Origin: Oceanospirillaceae bacterium UBA7410
GTDB taxonomy: Bacteria; Pseudomonadota; Gammaproteobacteria; Pseudomonadales; Balneatricaceae
Direction of reading: 5' to 3'
Length of the DNA: 64,000 nt
Assembly (NCBI GenBank): GCA_002470565.1
Contig: DKMQ01000100.1
Coordinates: 2,613 to 66,612, forward strand
In this document: positions 41,140-50,260 of the stretch, piece by piece
How the letters are laid out: every line of letters starts with the position of its first letter
Numbering within the stretch: the first letter of the stretch is position 1
Program-made: the position numbers and the translations under genes
The notes under the pieces: generated by a model
The model's input: only the letters and a program-made list of their open reading frames with translations
Told to the model about the DNA's origin: nothing
Database searches by the model: none

Positions 41140-41808
41140 ATGAGCGACACCACCTTTTTAAGCGCCCAGCAACTTAGCCATGCAGTAGAAAAGGTGGTCG
41201 CCAGCCGCGGTTTTGAGGCTCTAGACCAAAAGGCTGCTGGTTTTCGTGCAGCCTTTGCAATGCAACACGGCCTAGCCAATAGTGACTTACTAGAAACTTC
41301 TCTAGCGGGGCTAGATGCTTCCTTAAGTGCACCTAAGGTGTTAGTGGAAAGCGCACAGAGCCTTATTTATGATGCCCGTGGTCAGCCCGCTTTAATACAG
41401 CTGGAAGAAGCCTTTGTCCATGCCTTAAAGGGTGGTATCCCAGAGATCCGCATTCATAAAACCGCCTGCGGCGCGTTTGCAGTGCCTGCTATTACCCACT
41501 ACCTAGCCAAGCACGCAGGCGAAGAAGGCGCCAATACCCAAAACGTGTGTGTGTATTTTAATAACTTAGAAGGAGGGATGCGGCGTTTTGACCTTGCATC
41601 CCAAGGGCAGCTACTTGGCCTTTTACAGCCTAGAGAGCGAGATTTGGCATGGAACGAAGTGCGCATTACTATAGGCCCTGCCCCATCAGATTGTAAAACT
41701 GTGGCGGGCACAGCAGACATAGAAGCCTACCGCAGCCGCTGTGAAGAAAATGGCATAGGCATACGCACAACCTTGTGGAATCGCATACAAGAATTAGCCG
41801 CAGGTTAA
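41140..41808 (+). CDS. Hypothetical protein, unrecognised
   Basis: A 222-residue soluble-looking protein preceded by AAGGA at good spacing. I do not recognise it. Visible are a mostly helical N-terminal half with alanine-rich segments, a predicted beta-rich middle (GIPEIRIHKTACGAFAVP and NVCVYFNNLEGG), and a C-terminal half with WNEVRITIGPAPSD and two cysteines. There is no signal peptide and no membrane segment. The surrounding 209 bases upstream hold no obvious operator. It converges on, and overlaps by four bases, the end of a decayed DUF3291 gene. The codon pattern reads as genuine coding sequence. Confidence 0.65.
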   Translation: MSDTTFLSAQQLSHAVEKVVASRGFEALDQKAAGFRAAFAMQHGLANSDLLETSLAGLDASLSAPKVLVESAQSLIYDARGQPALIQLEEAFVHALKGGIPEIRIHKTACGAFAVPAITHYLAKHAGEEGANTQNVCVYFNNLEGGMRRFDLASQGQLLGLLQPRERDLAWNEVRITIGPAPSDCKTVAGTADIEAYRSRCEENGIGIRTTLWNRIQELAAG

Positions 41809-42063
41809 TTATGAGGCGCAACGAAAGGTTTGGCAAAGCTAAAGACATATTCACTAGCACCATGTAGCTGCAAGTATTCCAGCCTTTTTTTGCCTTCTTG
41901 TGCGGTAGGTGTTTGGCCCAGTAGCACCCACCAAAGTGCTTAAGCGTGTCGACTTGTTGCCATACACTCATATTCACCTGAACATTTGGATCTTCATTAA
42001 TTCAGAGTCCATGGCGCCGCGCGCCAGTGCAATATTGATCTGGGCTAACTGATAGTGACTCAT
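41805..42063 (-). pseudogene. DUF3291 family gene, decayed by internal deletions
   Basis: Three frames read in order along the minus strand give pieces of one DUF3291 protein. The first is MSHYQLAQINIALARGAMD from the ATG at 42063; then, in a shifted frame, EDPNVQVNMSVWQQVDTLKHF (about 41997-41935, cut here to its core NMSVWQQVDTLKHF); then, shifted again, WWVLLGQTPTAQEGKKRLEY through FSFAKPFVAPHN and a stop. Intact relatives are about 140-150 residues; here about 80 remain, with the central GFVWR segment and the HxxxxRRREWF segment missing. The ATG shares one base with the flavin reductase stop, showing it was once the last gene of that operon. Confidence 0.8.
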
Positions 42064-42665
42064 TAAGGCCTTGTAAGTTCTATAGTATTCGTAGTTAAAC
42101 TAAAGTGGTTACCACCCATTTTTCCCACCGAATCTATACCTTGTTGGTCTATAGTGCCATTTTTATAAAGCGCATCATCAACATAAATACCGGTCACATC
42201 CAGTAATATCAGCTGGCCACCGGCAGGTAAGTCACTTACCCTTACCACTTCTCGTAAACGACATTCATAACGAACAGGAGCATTTTTCACAGATTTAGTT
42301 AACACTTGGGCGCTTTCGCAAGCCTCAACATTAGCAAAGCTAAATTCGCTCTCTTTAATACCTAGAGCAGCACTGGTGGCGTTCATTTGTTCTAACAACG
42401 CACTATTTACTATGTTCACCACACACTCCTTAGTTTCTAGAAGGTTTTGCAGGGTGTCTTTATTATTACCACTTCCTTGAGTGACTTGGGTATAAAGTAG
42501 CACCGGTGGATTGCAACTTGCCACAGTAAAGAAGGAGTAAGGCGCCAAATTATCCACCCCCTCTTTTGAGCGTGTGCTAATCCAAGCAATAGGTCTAGGA
42601 GTGATACCGCCAATTAAAAGCTGGTATTTTTGTTGTGCATCTAGCTGTGCTACGTCAAAAACCAT
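42063..42665 (-). CDS. Flavin reductase-like FMN-binding protein
   Basis: A 200-residue member of the flavin reductase/DIM6-NTAB family, a split-barrel FMN-binding fold. GGITPRPIAWISTRS near 19-33, LAPYSFFTVASCNPP near 40-54 and KECVVNIVN are the usual segments, and DSVGKMGGNHF closes the domain. The natural electron acceptor is unknown; many family members reduce flavin with NAD(P)H for a partner oxygenase, none of which is nearby. It follows ttcA by 51 bases and was apparently linked to a now broken DUF3291 gene downstream. Confidence 0.82.
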   Translation of the reverse strand: MVFDVAQLDAQQKYQLLIGGITPRPIAWISTRSKEGVDNLAPYSFFTVASCNPPVLLYTQVTQGSGNNKDTLQNLLETKECVVNIVNSALLEQMNATSAALGIKESEFSFANVEACESAQVLTKSVKNAPVRYECRLREVVRVSDLPAGGQLILLDVTGIYVDDALYKNGTIDQQGIDSVGKMGGNHFSLTTNTIELTRP

Positions 42666-42716
42666 GAGTAGTCCATCTCGTTATATTTGAGGCTAGGCCA
42701 AGCCTTAATGCAAAAA

Positions 42717-43607
42717 CTAAAGTGCTAAATTAAGTAGTGCTAAATCTGCATCTGCATGATCACTGACCATGTGAGTCACTGTGCCTTCAAACATGCGTTC
42801 AGTTTGTTTGAAGTTATGTATCTTCGTGTCCATAAGGTGTGAAGGTACTACGTTTTGTAGTGACTTAGTCATGCTCTCTACTCGGCCTGGGTAGTTTATT
42901 TCCCAGTCTTGTAGCATGCCTTTGATGTGCTGGCGTTGTAAATTGTCTTGAGACCCGCATAAATTACAAGGAATAATGGGGTAGTGTTTAAGCTGAGCAT
43001 ATTGCGCAATATCTTGTTCACGGGCATAAGCCATGGGACGAATCACTGTATTTAATCCATCATCACTAAGCAAACGAGCTGGCATCGCTTTAAGTTTACC
43101 GCCATGAAACATGTTTAAAAATAACGTTTCTAATATATCATCGCGATGGTGCCCTAAGGCTATTTTGGTAATGCCTCGTTCTTGAGCAAAGCGATATAAA
43201 GTGCCCCGGCGCATGCGCGAGCATAAACCACAGGTAGTTTTACCTTCTTCGATCACTGCTTTGACTACGCTGTAAGTATCATGCTCAATAATATGAAAAT
43301 CTGCACCCACTTGTGTGAGGTACTTAGGCAATATGTGCTCTGGAAAACCTGGTTGCTTTTGATCTAGATTAACGGCCAATATCTCAAAATCAATCGGTGC
43401 ACTTTTTTGCAATTGCATCAATATATCAAGCATGGCATAGGAGTCTTTACCCCCAGACACACACACCATAACTTTGTCGCCCTGCTCTATCATGGCGTAG
43501 TCATCGATTGCACGGCCTACATCACGGCGCAGGCGCTTTTGTAGCTTTTGTTGACGTTTGGCATCATCTTGCACATTAGGTGGTGAATGAGTCACTGTAG
43601 TTACCAC
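42717..43607 (-). CDS. ttcA: TtcA, tRNA 2-thiocytidine synthetase
   Basis: ATP-dependent enzyme that thiolates cytidine 32 of certain tRNAs using an iron-sulfur cluster. The 296-residue protein has the PP-loop SGGKDS at 51-56, the cysteine pair [12 protein letters not shown] with Cys126 and Cys129, and a third cysteine in IPCNLCGSQ near 215-223. It overlaps the DUF2058 gene by seven bases and is therefore probably co-transcribed with it. Confidence 0.96.
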   Translation of the reverse strand: MVTTVTHSPPNVQDDAKRQQKLQKRLRRDVGRAIDDYAMIEQGDKVMVCVSGGKDSYAMLDILMQLQKSAPIDFEILAVNLDQKQPGFPEHILPKYLTQVGADFHIIEHDTYSVVKAVIEEGKTTCGLCSRMRRGTLYRFAQERGITKIALGHHRDDILETLFLNMFHGGKLKAMPARLLSDDGLNTVIRPMAYAREQDIAQYAQLKHYPIIPCNLCGSQDNLQRQHIKGMLQDWEINYPGRVESMTKSLQNVVPSHLMDTKIHNFKQTERMFEGTVTHMVSDHADADLALLNLAL

Positions 43608-44140
43608 ATCAAATCATCGGGAATAACAAAGTCTGCATAAGGGTCATCTTCTGGTGCCACTGCATTTGCAGCAGATTCAGCACGTATTATTACCGTGTCA
43701 CTAGAGCGCTCTTCAATGCGCACAGCTACATTGGCTGGAACCACATAATAGGTCTCGTCTAAACCCACAATAACTAGGGATCCTCGGCTTAATGCAGCTT
43801 GCTGCATAGCGTCAACATACAGCTTTTTAATGACTTTTCCATCAACAAAATTATAGCTTACTTCACCACCAGTTAAATCTAAGCGACAACGCTCTACTAT
43901 TTGCTTCACTTGGGCTACTACTGCGCGGTCTTGATGCTGTGCGTCACGCTGGGCGTTGAGTTCTTTGGAACGAATAGCTTGTGCCTTTTTTTCACTCAGT
44001 GCACGCTGGGCCGCTGTTTCACCCACATCAACACCTTTGCGCACATCTCGAGTTTGTTTCTTTTTAGCCTTTGTGGCTTGCTTAGATTGCTTTTCGTTGG
44101 CTAAACCGGCCTTTAGTAATTGATCTTGTAAACTGGCCAT
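43601..44140 (-). CDS. DUF2058 (YaiL-like) protein
   Basis: A 179-residue protein of the DUF2058/YaiL family. The N-terminal [13 protein letters not shown] is diagnostic. A highly charged, probably coiled helical region rich in Lys, Gln and Arg (about 15-75) is followed by a small folded domain (about 90-160) with [18 protein letters not shown]. coli YaiL has been reported to associate with nucleoprotein; its role is unclear. It overlaps ttcA by seven bases. Confidence 0.85.
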   Translation of the reverse strand: MASLQDQLLKAGLANEKQSKQATKAKKKQTRDVRKGVDVGETAAQRALSEKKAQAIRSKELNAQRDAQHQDRAVVAQVKQIVERCRLDLTGGEVSYNFVDGKVIKKLYVDAMQQAALSRGSLVIVGLDETYYVVPANVAVRIEERSSDTVIIRAESAANAVAPEDDPYADFVIPDDLMW

Positions 44141-44204
44141 TATTGGCTTCCTTAAAAATAATAATATTAGCAGCGCGACTGATTGATGATGTTATCATAG
44201 CTAA

Positions 44205-46004
44205 CTACGCGTGTTGCTTAATTAACGCCAAAAAGTCATCACCGTAGCGGTCTAATTTCTTTTCGCCCACACCATGAACATGGCTCATTTCCAGCAGCGT
44301 TTGTGGTTTAGCGTGAAGCATTTCCAGCAATGAAGAATCACTAAAAATAACATAGGGGGGCACCTTTTGGTCTTGAGCTAGGGCCATACGCAGCTCCCTG
44401 AGCAATTGCCATAAATCCATATCAGCATCATCTATTTGCAGCCTTGCTTTAGCTGCTTTTGGCGCTTTAATAGACACCTTACGATCAAGTCGAAGTTGTA
44501 ATGAAGCCTCACCTTTAAGTAACGGCCTGCAAGGTGGTAATAGGCGTAACCCACCATAATTTTCTGGATCACTAGAGACTAAGCCAGAGGCTAAAAGCTG
44601 TCTATATACCGAGCGCCATTGTTTTTGATCAAGCTCTTGGCCCAGTGCAAAGGTGGATATTTTATCATGACCTGCAGCTTTAATTTTGTCGGTAGGTTTA
44701 CCCATTAAAATATCTATTAAATGAGCTACACCATAGCGCTGACCACTACGAAAAACACACGATAATGCCTTACGAGCCACTTCTGTGCCATCAAAAGTTG
44801 CTACAGGTTCTAAACAGTTATCACAATTACCACAGCTACTTGAATAAGTTTCGTTAAAATAGCTTAAAATGGCTTGCCTTCGACATTGTGTTATTTCACA
44901 CAGACCTAACATAGCGTCTAGTTTGGATTGCTCTGAACGCTTTATACCTGCGTCCATATCAGTTTGCTCAAGCCGCTGCCTAAGCCACATCACATCTTGC
45001 AGTCCATATACCATCCACGCATCGGCAGGTAGCCCATCACGACCAGCACGGCCAGTTTCTTGGTAATAAGACTCTATGCTTTTGGGTAGGTCTAGGTGTG
45101 CCACAAAACGCACGTTAGGTTTATCAATGCCCATACCAAAAGCAATGGTGGCTACCATGACTAAACCATCTTCATTGAGGAAACGATGTTGGTTTTGGGC
45201 TCGTTTTTCTGCCCCCAGGCCTGCATGATAAGGCAAAGCTGCAATGCCCTGCTCCATTAGCCAAAGGGCGGTTTCGTCTACCTTTTTGCGAGACATACAA
45301 TACACTATGCCCGCATTGCCTTGATGCTGTGATTGCACGAAGTCTAATAACTGCTGTTTACCTTTTTGCTTTTGCATTATACGGTAACGAATATTGGGAC
45401 GGTCAAAGCTACTGATGTATTGACGTGCATTACCCAACCCTAAACGTTTCACCATTTCTTGCTGAGTAGGCCGGTCTGCTGTGGCAGTCAGCGCCATACG
45501 CGGCACATGGGGGAAGTTTTGCTGTAAACACTCTAGCTGAAGGTATTCTGGCCTAAAGTCGTGACCCCATTGAGATACACAATGTGCTTCGTCAATAGCA
45601 AACAAGGCCAACTTACAAGACCACAATAAGTTCATACAAGCATCTGTCATCAAGCGTTCAGGAGAGATGTAAAGTAAGTCTAACTCGCCATTTAATGCTT
45701 GTTGCTCGATTTTTTTTTGTAGTTGCCAGTCGATACCTGAGTGCAATGCCTGCGCATTCACTCCCAGTTGCTGCATGGACGCAACCTGGTCTTGCATTAA
45801 CGCGATCAAAGGAGAGATGACTATCCCTAAACCCTCCCTAAGCATTGCTGGAATCTGATAACAGATCGACTTTCCGCCCCCAGTGGGCATCAGCACTAAT
45901 GCATCACCCCCGTCAATGACATGCTGAATTACATCCAGTTGTTGGCCACGAAAATGCTCATAGCCAAAGAGGCTGTGTAAAAGTTGTTGGGGAGTGTCTT
46001 TCAT
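44205..46004 (-). CDS. recQ: RecQ, ATP-dependent DNA helicase
   Basis: 3'-5' DNA helicase of the RecF pathway. The 599-residue form starts at the ATG at 46004 ([10 protein letters not shown]) ten bases after GGAGG; longer reading from upstream codons adds an atypical leader. Walker [13 protein letters not shown], the DEAH box [19 protein letters not shown] and motif [14 protein letters not shown] are present. The zinc cysteines [10 protein letters not shown] and CGNCDNC of the RQC domain, then a C-terminal HRDC domain (about 520-599), complete the usual architecture. Confidence 0.96.
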   Translation of the reverse strand: MKDTPQQLLHSLFGYEHFRGQQLDVIQHVIDGGDALVLMPTGGGKSICYQIPAMLREGLGIVISPLIALMQDQVASMQQLGVNAQALHSGIDWQLQKKIEQQALNGELDLLYISPERLMTDACMNLLWSCKLALFAIDEAHCVSQWGHDFRPEYLQLECLQQNFPHVPRMALTATADRPTQQEMVKRLGLGNARQYISSFDRPNIRYRIMQKQKGKQQLLDFVQSQHQGNAGIVYCMSRKKVDETALWLMEQGIAALPYHAGLGAEKRAQNQHRFLNEDGLVMVATIAFGMGIDKPNVRFVAHLDLPKSIESYYQETGRAGRDGLPADAWMVYGLQDVMWLRQRLEQTDMDAGIKRSEQSKLDAMLGLCEITQCRRQAILSYFNETYSSSCGNCDNCLEPVATFDGTEVARKALSCVFRSGQRYGVAHLIDILMGKPTDKIKAAGHDKISTFALGQELDQKQWRSVYRQLLASGLVSSDPENYGGLRLLPPCRPLLKGEASLQLRLDRKVSIKAPKAAKARLQIDDADMDLWQLLRELRMALAQDQKVPPYVIFSDSSLLEMLHAKPQTLLEMSHVHGVGEKKLDRYGDDFLALIKQHA

Positions 46005-46139
46005 GGCGCGCATTATCCTCCAAGGTAGCCCAGCTGTCACCCTTATAAAGAACTTACTGGCTACTCTTGGACAAATAAGCCAATGAATTTATCTTACTGG
46101 GGCTTAAATGAAAATAGGCCTAAAATTTCATGGGAACAC

Positions 46140-46151
46140 TTGTGTACACAA
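46140..46151. promoter_or_regulatory. Perfect 12-bp palindrome in recQ/yecA gap
   Basis: TTGTGTACACAA is a perfect palindrome between the divergent recQ and YecA-like genes. A second perfect 12-base palindrome, CTAAAGCTTTAG, lies at 46215-46226. The rest of the 269-base gap shows nothing I can name. These could be regulator sites; no bound protein can be stated. Confidence 0.3.
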
Positions 46152-46273
46152 AGGCCTTAAATGACCGTATTACTCGAAAGCTTTGGCACTTAAAAATACA
46201 GCCCAATAGCTATGCTAAAGCTTTAGTTTATTAGCTGTTAATAGGTTCCATGAGTTACAATAGCTAATATTTA

Positions 46274-46921
46274 ATGATCGAGTCACGCCACATGTCCATC
46301 TCTAACGACCCCTTAACCGATAGCCAAATTGACCAGTTAGACGCATACTTGTTGTCTGACAAAGTGCAAGAAGAAGCTTTAGATTACATTGCTCTTCACG
46401 GCTACCTATGTGCCTTAGCTATTAGCCCAGCTCCCATGCCTGAGCATGAGTGGCTGGAACAAGTAATGGCTGAAACACCCGTAAAAGAAGACGAAGCTGA
46501 ACGCCAAGAAATGCTCAATTTAATACGTCAAGAGTATGCTTTTTTACGCGAGTGTTTGGAGTCTGATCAAGACATTGACCTTCCCTGTGATCTAACCTTA
46601 GAGCTAGACCAAGAAGATGACTGCTTACTTGAATACTGGGCTCAAGGCTTTATGGAACTGATATTTAGCCAGGAAGATGTTTGGTTTTCTGAACAAGAAG
46701 AAGACGTAGCTGAATGCTTACTACCCTTCATGTTGGCTGCTAAATTAGACGAAGATGCAGAGCTTGAAGAGCTGCGCCTTCAGCCAGAATTTTGCCAGCA
46801 ACTATGTGAGCAAATTCCAGAATTACTACAAGATTTATATTTGTTGTTCCGCGTGCCCGCTGACAAACCTAAAGGTGGCTACGCTGGCAAGAAGGCTTCA
46901 GGGCCTAGCAAAAAACGCTAA
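46274..46921 (+). CDS. YecA/YgfB-family (UPF0149) protein
   Basis: A 215-residue acidic protein of the UPF0149 family. PLTDSQIDQLDAYLLS and ALDYIALHGYLCALAISP (about 30-60) match the conserved first half, and EYWAQGFMELIF (about 118-129) the second. Unlike E. coli YecA it lacks the C-terminal SEC-C zinc motif; instead it ends in a basic tail, GKKASGPSKKR. An alternative ATG lies at 46292. Function is unknown. It converges with the tungstate transporter operon, 17 bases apart. Confidence 0.75.
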   Translation: MIESRHMSISNDPLTDSQIDQLDAYLLSDKVQEEALDYIALHGYLCALAISPAPMPEHEWLEQVMAETPVKEDEAERQEMLNLIRQEYAFLRECLESDQDIDLPCDLTLELDQEDDCLLEYWAQGFMELIFSQEDVWFSEQEEDVAECLLPFMLAAKLDEDAELEELRLQPEFCQQLCEQIPELLQDLYLLFRVPADKPKGGYAGKKASGPSKKR

Positions 46922-46938
46922 AACTTAATAACCATTAC

Positions 46939-47568
46939 CTAGTCGCTGTGCACTGTGAGCTTGCCTTTAGCTAGCAACCAGTGCTGATTACATAGCTTGG
47001 TAAGGGCGTTGTCTTGGTGGCAAGACAACAATATGCCTGTGCCTTTTTGGTGTAAGTCTTGCAACATGACTTCTATACGTTCCACAGACGCATGATCTAA
47101 GTTACTTGTGGGTTCATCAAGTAAAACCAACGCTGGGTCTAGTACTAAGGCTCTGGCCAATGCCAAACGCTGCCTTTCCCCACCAGAAAGTAAATGCGCC
47201 TGACGCTCTTGAAGATGATCCAAACCTGCCCATGCTAGAGCATCATCTACTTTCTCTGGGTTTTTCTCGCGCCTTAGTCGCAGCCCATATTCCACATTAC
47301 TACGCACGTCCATATCAAATAGGTAGGTGTTTTGATGTAGGTAAATAACCGCTTGCTGACGTAAGGTTTCCCCCTGAGTAGGAATGCACCTCACTTGGCC
47401 TGAAGTTGGTTTTTGCAGACCCGCCATGATCTTCATCAAGGTAGATTTACCAGCACCATTAGGACCATGAAGGTGCACAGCATCTGTAGTAATGAGTTGT
47501 AATTCATCGATGACAAACAATTCTTGTTCGCCATATTTTTGATAAATATGATCTAGTTCTAAGCGCAT
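46939..47568 (-). CDS. tupC: TupC, tungstate ABC transporter ATPase
   Basis: A 209-residue ABC ATPase with Walker A GPNGAGKSTLMK (about 35-46), signature LLSGGERQRLALARAL (about 121-136) and Walker B LVLLDEPTSNLD (about 142-153). The start shares one base with the tupB stop. Together with the TupB permease and a TupA binding protein it forms a high-affinity tungstate importer; the ATPase alone would not distinguish tungstate from molybdate. Confidence 0.88.
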   Translation of the reverse strand: MRLELDHIYQKYGEQELFVIDELQLITTDAVHLHGPNGAGKSTLMKIMAGLQKPTSGQVRCIPTQGETLRQQAVIYLHQNTYLFDMDVRSNVEYGLRLRREKNPEKVDDALAWAGLDHLQERQAHLLSGGERQRLALARALVLDPALVLLDEPTSNLDHASVERIEVMLQDLHQKGTGILLSCHQDNALTKLCNQHWLLAKGKLTVHSD

Positions 47569-48278
47569 TATGTTCCGTGTCTCAATACTCTACTGTGACT
47601 TTGCATCCAGCCTAAACTCACGTTTAGCACCAGCGCTAGCACTAACAGCACAATACCAAGCGCAACACCTTGTACAAATTCACCTTTACCCGTTTCTAAG
47701 GCAATGGCAGTAGTGATGTTACGTGTGTGATGGAGTATGTTGCCACCCACCATCATGGCACTGCCCACTTCAGCAATAATACGCCCAAAAGCTGTTACTA
47801 GGGCTGCAAGTAGCGCAAACCTCACTTCAAACAATAGCGTAAAAAATGCTTGCAATGGGCTTGCACCCAAGGTTTTTGCTGTCTCTAATACACGGTAATC
47901 TGCTGCTTGAAAGGCACTTAAACTCATAGCGACCAATAGCGGAAAACACAATAGTATTTGCCCAATAATCATCGCTGGTCGAGTAAATAAAAGCTGCAAA
48001 TCTCCAAGCGGACCTGCGCGTGACAAGAGCATATAAAGCACTAGGCCAACTACTACTGTTGGCACAGCTAAGAGGCTATTGAATAAACTAATGATCACCC
48101 AGCGACCAGGAAAACGAAAGTAAGCCAAAACAAAACCTAAAGTAAGTGCAGGTAATAAAGCAATCAATAAGGCGCTTGCAGAAACTCCAAAAGACACACC
48201 AACAATACTCCAAAGCTGCGGGTCTCCACTTAAAAGTGCGGCTATTGCAGCACTAAATGTACTCCATAGATCATTCAT
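47568..48278 (-). CDS. tupB: TupB, tungstate ABC transporter permease
   Basis: A 236-residue permease with about five to six helices. The EAA-type loop LETAKTLGASPLQAFFTLL (about 132-150) contacts the ATPase. The family also includes molybdate and sulfate permeases, but the adjacent TupA-like binding protein points to tungstate. It overlaps tupA by four bases (ATGA) and tupC by one, so all three are translationally linked. Confidence 0.88.
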   Translation of the reverse strand: MNDLWSTFSAAIAALLSGDPQLWSIVGVSFGVSASALLIALLPALTLGFVLAYFRFPGRWVIISLFNSLLAVPTVVVGLVLYMLLSRAGPLGDLQLLFTRPAMIIGQILLCFPLLVAMSLSAFQAADYRVLETAKTLGASPLQAFFTLLFEVRFALLAALVTAFGRIIAEVGSAMMVGGNILHHTRNITTAIALETGKGEFVQGVALGIVLLVLALVLNVSLGWMQSHSRVLRHGT

Positions 48279-49099
48279 AAAATAGGCTGATTGGCAGACG
48301 GAATAAATAACACCTCACCATTGATACGAAATGCACCAATCAACTCTTGACCTGCCCCGCTCACCAACCATTGAGCAAAGTCTCTGGCTGAATCAACGTT
48401 TACATGGGGATGGCGCTTAGGGTTAACTAAGATCACCTGATATGGGTTGATTAATCTTGGGTCACTATCAAGCGCTAAGCGCAATTGAAGTTTATTCTTT
48501 AAGGCTAACCAAGTGCCACGGTCAGTTAGAGTGTAGGCGTTCATTTCTGATGCCATGTGTAAACTATGACCCATGCCACGACCCGATTCGAGATAACCAT
48601 CAAAAGCTGGTGACTGACCAAGGTGCCTCCATAATTGTAATTCTTTTTTATGGGTTCCTGAGTCATCACCTCGAGATATAAAACGCTGATTTGACTCCAT
48701 AATGAGCGTTAACCCTTCAATCACTGTTTGGGCGTGACTCACACTTGCTGGATCTTTTTTAGGACCTACGAGCACAAAGTCGTTATACATCACGCTTAAA
48801 GGTTCAATTCCAAAATCTTGATCGACAAAATGAGCTTCTGCTAAGGGCGCGTGTGTCATGACTATATCAACATCCCCATTTTCACCCATTTTTAAGGCTT
48901 TACCTGTGCCCACAGAGATCACTTGAACTTGGGTATCACTAACTTTTTCATACTGGAGAACTAAATAGTCTAATAAACCAGAATTATAGGTGCTGGTTGT
49001 AGTGGCAAAGCGAATACTATCCGCCCATGAAATACCGCTTAAGAAGATAAACCCCATGGCTAATACTGTGCGCGTTAGCCGCAAATGAAAATATTTCAT
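48275..49099 (-). CDS. tupA: TupA, tungstate-binding protein
   Basis: Periplasmic binding protein, 274 residues. A signal peptide (about 1-26, ending ISWA) precedes RFATTTSTYNSGLLDYL, the TTTS motif and SGLLD block of TupA proteins that bind tungstate in preference to molybdate. GTGKALKMGENGDVDIV and RGDDSGTHKKE are further family segments. It begins only 6 bases after the aroC stop, so it probably shares the prmB-aroC transcript. Likely users are tungsten- or molybdenum-cofactor enzymes, none of which is visible here. Confidence 0.88.
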   Translation of the reverse strand: MKYFHLRLTRTVLAMGFIFLSGISWADSIRFATTTSTYNSGLLDYLVLQYEKVSDTQVQVISVGTGKALKMGENGDVDIVMTHAPLAEAHFVDQDFGIEPLSVMYNDFVLVGPKKDPASVSHAQTVIEGLTLIMESNQRFISRGDDSGTHKKELQLWRHLGQSPAFDGYLESGRGMGHSLHMASEMNAYTLTDRGTWLALKNKLQLRLALDSDPRLINPYQVILVNPKRHPHVNVDSARDFAQWLVSGAGQELIGAFRINGEVLFIPSANQPIL

Positions 49100-49105
49100 G
49101 GCATG

Positions 49106-50191
49106 TTATTTAATGGTGGGAAGGTCGTAGGTAACGCAGCCATTTTGTCCACGTTGGCGTAAAAAATGGTCCATTATTGTTAACGCCATCATAGCTTCAG
49201 CAATAGGTGTGGCACGAATACCAACACACGGGTCATGACGGCCTTTGGTAATCACTTCTACTGAGTCTCCATGAAGGTCTATGGACTGCCCAGGTATATG
49301 TAGGCTGGAGGTAGGTTTAAGAGCGATACGAGCAATAATATCCTGTCCACTACTTATGCCACCTAAAATACCACCTGCATGGTTGGATAAAAATCCAACA
49401 GGAGTCATTTCATCACGGTGTTCTGTACCACGCTGGGTAACTACTTCAAAACCGTCACCTATCTCAACACCCTTTACAGCATTAATACTCATCAAACCAT
49501 GTGCTAACTCGGCATCTAAACGATCAAATACGGGCTCTCCAATGCCTGCTGCTACGCCTGTAGCAACCACAGTCACTTGAGCCCCTATAGAATCACCAGA
49601 TTTTCGTAACGCATCCATGAATTTTTCTAGCTCTTCTACTTTATCAGCTTGGCCACAGAAAAATGGGTTGTCATTGACAATACTAGGGTCTGAACAATCT
49701 AGCTTAATGGGGCCTAATTGTGACAAGTAGCCAGTAATAGCAATGCCCTGGCCTGCCAAAAATTTCTTTGCAATTGCACCTGCTGCTACACGCATAGCGG
49801 TTTCACGTGCTGAAGATCGACCACCACCACGATAATCTCGTAAGCCATATTTGTGCATGTAGGTATAGTCAGCATGCGCAGGGCGAAATTGGTCTTTTAT
49901 GTTGCCATAATCTTTCGAGCGTTGATCTGTATTTTCAATCAGCAAGCCAATAGGAGTGCCTGTTGTTCGACCTTCAAATATACCTGATAAAATACGCACC
50001 TGATCAGCTTCACGGCGCTGAGTAGTATGGCGTGAAGATCCAGGCTTACGTCGATCTAAATCAATTTGTAAGTCAGCTTCACTTAGCTCAATGCCAGCTG
50101 GACAGCCATCGATTGTAGCGCCTAGTGCTGGACCATGGCTTTCACCAAAAGTAGTGACCGTAAACAACTTACCAAAGGTATTACCCGACAT
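49106..50191 (-). CDS. aroC: AroC, chorismate synthase
   Basis: Last enzyme of the shikimate pathway, converting EPSP to chorismate with reduced FMN. The 361 residues match the bacterial form. The signatures [18 protein letters not shown] (about 16-33), [12 protein letters not shown] (about 123-134) and the C-terminal [17 protein letters not shown] are clear. It follows prmB by 69 bases, as in many gammaproteobacteria, and precedes tupABC by 6. Confidence 0.98.
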   Translation of the reverse strand: MSGNTFGKLFTVTTFGESHGPALGATIDGCPAGIELSEADLQIDLDRRKPGSSRHTTQRREADQVRILSGIFEGRTTGTPIGLLIENTDQRSKDYGNIKDQFRPAHADYTYMHKYGLRDYRGGGRSSARETAMRVAAGAIAKKFLAGQGIAITGYLSQLGPIKLDCSDPSIVNDNPFFCGQADKVEELEKFMDALRKSGDSIGAQVTVVATGVAAGIGEPVFDRLDAELAHGLMSINAVKGVEIGDGFEVVTQRGTEHRDEMTPVGFLSNHAGGILGGISSGQDIIARIALKPTSSLHIPGQSIDLHGDSVEVITKGRHDPCVGIRATPIAEAMMALTIMDHFLRQRGQNGCVTYDLPTIK

Positions 50192-50260
50192 GAATTTTCA
50201 CTCTAAAATTTTTCAAATTAAATTATAGCTGGTTAGTACACCAAGCAGCAAACAATCACC

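Noticed and set aside
41669-41977. Minus-strand 102-codon frame as an intact gene
   Set aside because: Only its first 17 or so codons are the DUF3291 fragment; the rest is out of frame with the family and runs antisense through the neighbouring gene.
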